Assembly: GCA_002340305.1 (NCBI GenBank)
Contig: DDLU01000134.1
Span: forward strand, 1 to 5,413
From: Desulfovibrio sp. UBA2564
GTDB taxonomy: Bacteria > Desulfobacterota > Desulfovibrionia > Desulfovibrionales > Desulfovibrionaceae
Length of the DNA stretch: 5,413 nucleotides
Reading direction: 5' to 3'
Every line of letters begins with the position of its first letter. Position 1 is the first letter of the stretch. Of this stretch, positions 3,947 to 5,413 are shown one piece after another. A program made the translations under genes and the position numbers. Under the pieces are notes generated by a model. It made no database searches. It was not told where the DNA came from and was given only the letters and a program-made list of their open reading frames with translations.

Positions 3947-5413
3947 ATGAAAATACTTCCACATCTCGATCAAAAAAATCAGGACCTGAGCGCAATTCTC
4001 AGCAGGACATCACTGTCTGAGGATTCTTTTCGCTCATCGATGTTCGACAATTTTCTTCATTTGAGCCAGTCCGAAGCTCAGGCTGCATATCAGCCGGTTC
4101 AGGATTTCGTGAATGATGCACGTTCTACTTATGAGGACGTGACTTCCAACGCCGAGCATGAAACCGCAGCTGATTATATTGATGAAGCTGCGGAGAACGT
4201 GGCTATGCAGTCTGTTGAGGAACAGCCGCAGGACCTTCAGGTCAGTCGCGAGGATTGGAATGAAATCAAGGAAGAGCTTAAAGAGTATGGCCTTGATAAG
4301 AAGGATATTGCTGAGCTTGAAGAAAAGGTTATGAGTGAGAACGGCATGACCTACGGACAGCTTGTATCTGAACTCTCCGGTATGATGAAGGGTATGAAGG
4401 GGATCAAACTTAGCCCGCTTCAGGAACAGAACCTGAATTCAATATTCTCGCAGCTTGGCTTTAGTCCGGACGAGTCCAAGGGACTGATGGCTTCCATCCG
4501 TCAGGGTAAGCTGGGTAGTGTGGTCGAGAAAATACAGGCCAGACTGGCCTCGATGCCAGACTCCGCAAAGCTTCAGCTTTCAGAAGATGAAACCAGGACT
4601 CTGACCGGTCTGTTTAAGCTTAACGGCAATGCAGGGAATAAGATTGCCCAGTTGTTGACTGCGGAAGGCGCAACTGCGGGTGATTTTAAGAAAGGCTTTT
4701 CTATCCTCAAATCCGCTTTGGTCCAGCAGCAGGCTGATCAGGATGCCAAGGACCTCAAGCTGGTCAAAGCTGTCGGCAAGTCTTTGCATTCCGCTATGGA
4801 AAAAGCTTCCGACCAGTCTCCCAGTGCTGTGCGCATGGCTTCTGCTGATGTAATCAGTGACTCCATGGGTGCGTCCAAGGATGTGAGTGAGAGTGTTAAG
4901 CAGGATGCCCAGAATAGGGAAAATTCTGCACAGAAGGATAACAATCCTTCCAAGAACGGCGCAGACCTTAAAGGCGACTCCAACTCCGGTAAGCAGCAGG
5001 CCGGGCAGACAGACGATAAAAATTCCAACCGTCATTGGTTGGAGCAGCTTCTTTCTGATTCAGATGATCAAGATACCTGGAATGATTTTTTCGGCAAACT
5101 TACTGATGAGTCCTTTGTGAAGGGCGAAGGGAATCTAACCGGAAATATTTTCGGTACCGGAATTGGAACACTGCAAAATGCAGTTAAGTCCGCTCAGGCC
5201 GGTAAGGCCGATACCATGTGGGAAAAAACTGCCCGCTCCAATATTCTTGAGCAGATTCAGGAAGGGGCCTTTAAGAATCTTGGGCAGGGCCGCAAGCAGC
5301 TTACATTGCAGCTCAACCCTCATGATCTCGGTACTGTTAATGTGATGTTGCAGGTCAAGAATAAGGACGTGCAAGCCACAATCAGGGCTGAAAATCCGGA
5401 TACCGCGAAAGTT
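3947..5413 (+). CDS. fliK: Flagellar hook-length control protein, C-terminus cut by window edge
   Basis: The frame opens at ATG 3947 behind GAGGAG and runs uninterrupted for 489 codons to the last base, so the stop is outside the window. FliK is a secreted molecular ruler that measures the flagellar hook and, through its C-terminal domain, switches the export gate (FlhB) from hook to filament substrates. The call rests on the C-terminal stretch from Q451, with QLTLQLNPHDLGTVNVMLQV and then AENPDTAKV, which matches the conserved Flg_hook domain of FliK (its L-L-P-LG-V signature). Residues 1-98 are acidic and Gln-rich. Residues 99-266 hold three helical repeats with a 56-residue period (starting at 99, 155 and 211). 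Residues 319-363 are a Lys/Asp/Asn/Gln/Ser-rich linker. This variable ruler part is typical of FliK, which is conserved only at the C-terminus. There is no cleaved signal peptide, as expected for type III export. Hook genes such as flgD and flgE would be usual downstream neighbours. Confidence 0.93.
   Translation, partial: MKILPHLDQKNQDLSAILSRTSLSEDSFRSSMFDNFLHLSQSEAQAAYQPVQDFVNDARSTYEDVTSNAEHETAADYIDEAAENVAMQSVEEQPQDLQVSREDWNEIKEELKEYGLDKKDIAELEEKVMSENGMTYGQLVSELSGMMKGMKGIKLSPLQEQNLNSIFSQLGFSPDESKGLMASIRQGKLGSVVEKIQARLASMPDSAKLQLSEDETRTLTGLFKLNGNAGNKIAQLLTAEGATAGDFKKGFSILKSALVQQQADQDAKDLKLVKAVGKSLHSAMEKASDQSPSAVRMASADVISDSMGASKDVSESVKQDAQNRENSAQKDNNPSKNGADLKGDSNSGKQQAGQTDDKNSNRHWLEQLLSDSDDQDTWNDFFGKLTDESFVKGEGNLTGNIFGTGIGTLQNAVKSAQAGKADTMWEKTARSNILEQIQEGAFKNLGQGRKQLTLQLNPHDLGTVNVMLQVKNKDVQATIRAENPDTAKV

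Noticed and set aside
4580..5035. A 151-codon minus-strand frame with hydrophobic segments, opposite fliK
   Set aside because: The hydrophobic look comes from reading polar FliK codons backwards. The fliK frame is supported by a ribosome binding site, full openness and the Flg_hook motif.

Overview
The window looks like chromosomal DNA from a flagellated, moderate-GC deltaproteobacterium, most likely a marine Desulfovibrio relative (Maridesulfovibrio-like). The basis is the style of the TrpB, transaldolase, GT9 and FliK proteins, plus a GC-rich motif at the left edge that resembles an intergenic element I remember from Desulfovibrio genomes. This assignment is inference; no rRNA or other taxonomic marker is present.

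Layout: (1) Positions 1-1238, minus strand: complete trpB (tryptophan synthase beta chain). (2) Positions 1239-1463, minus strand: its leader region. This holds a 17-codon leader peptide with three consecutive Trp codons (trpL, 1371-1424), a mutually exclusive antiterminator, a terminator hairpin with a U tract, and a candidate promoter with a perfect TTGACA. Together they form a complete ribosome-mediated transcription attenuator controlling trpB. (3) About 1464-1641: the rest of the divergent intergenic region, with a weak candidate promoter for the next gene. (4) Positions 1642-2292, plus strand: a small transaldolase of the TalC/FSA family, closed by a good intrinsic terminator. (5) Positions 2397-3809, plus strand: a glycosyltransferase family 9 (heptosyltransferase-like) protein with an unassigned C-terminal extension, followed by a strong hairpin. 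(6) Positions 3947-5413, plus strand: fliK, the flagellar hook-length control protein, cut by the right edge of the window inside its conserved C-terminal domain.

The genes belong to unrelated pathways (tryptophan synthesis, sugar-phosphate metabolism, cell-surface glycan synthesis, flagellum assembly) and appear to be separate transcription units, since hairpins or promoters separate each pair. The most notable finding is the attenuator, which sits directly before trpB rather than before trpE at the head of a full trp operon. A second is a threefold repeat with an exact 56-residue period in the N-terminal half of FliK. No tRNA, rRNA, insertion sequence, CRISPR array or phage gene was seen.
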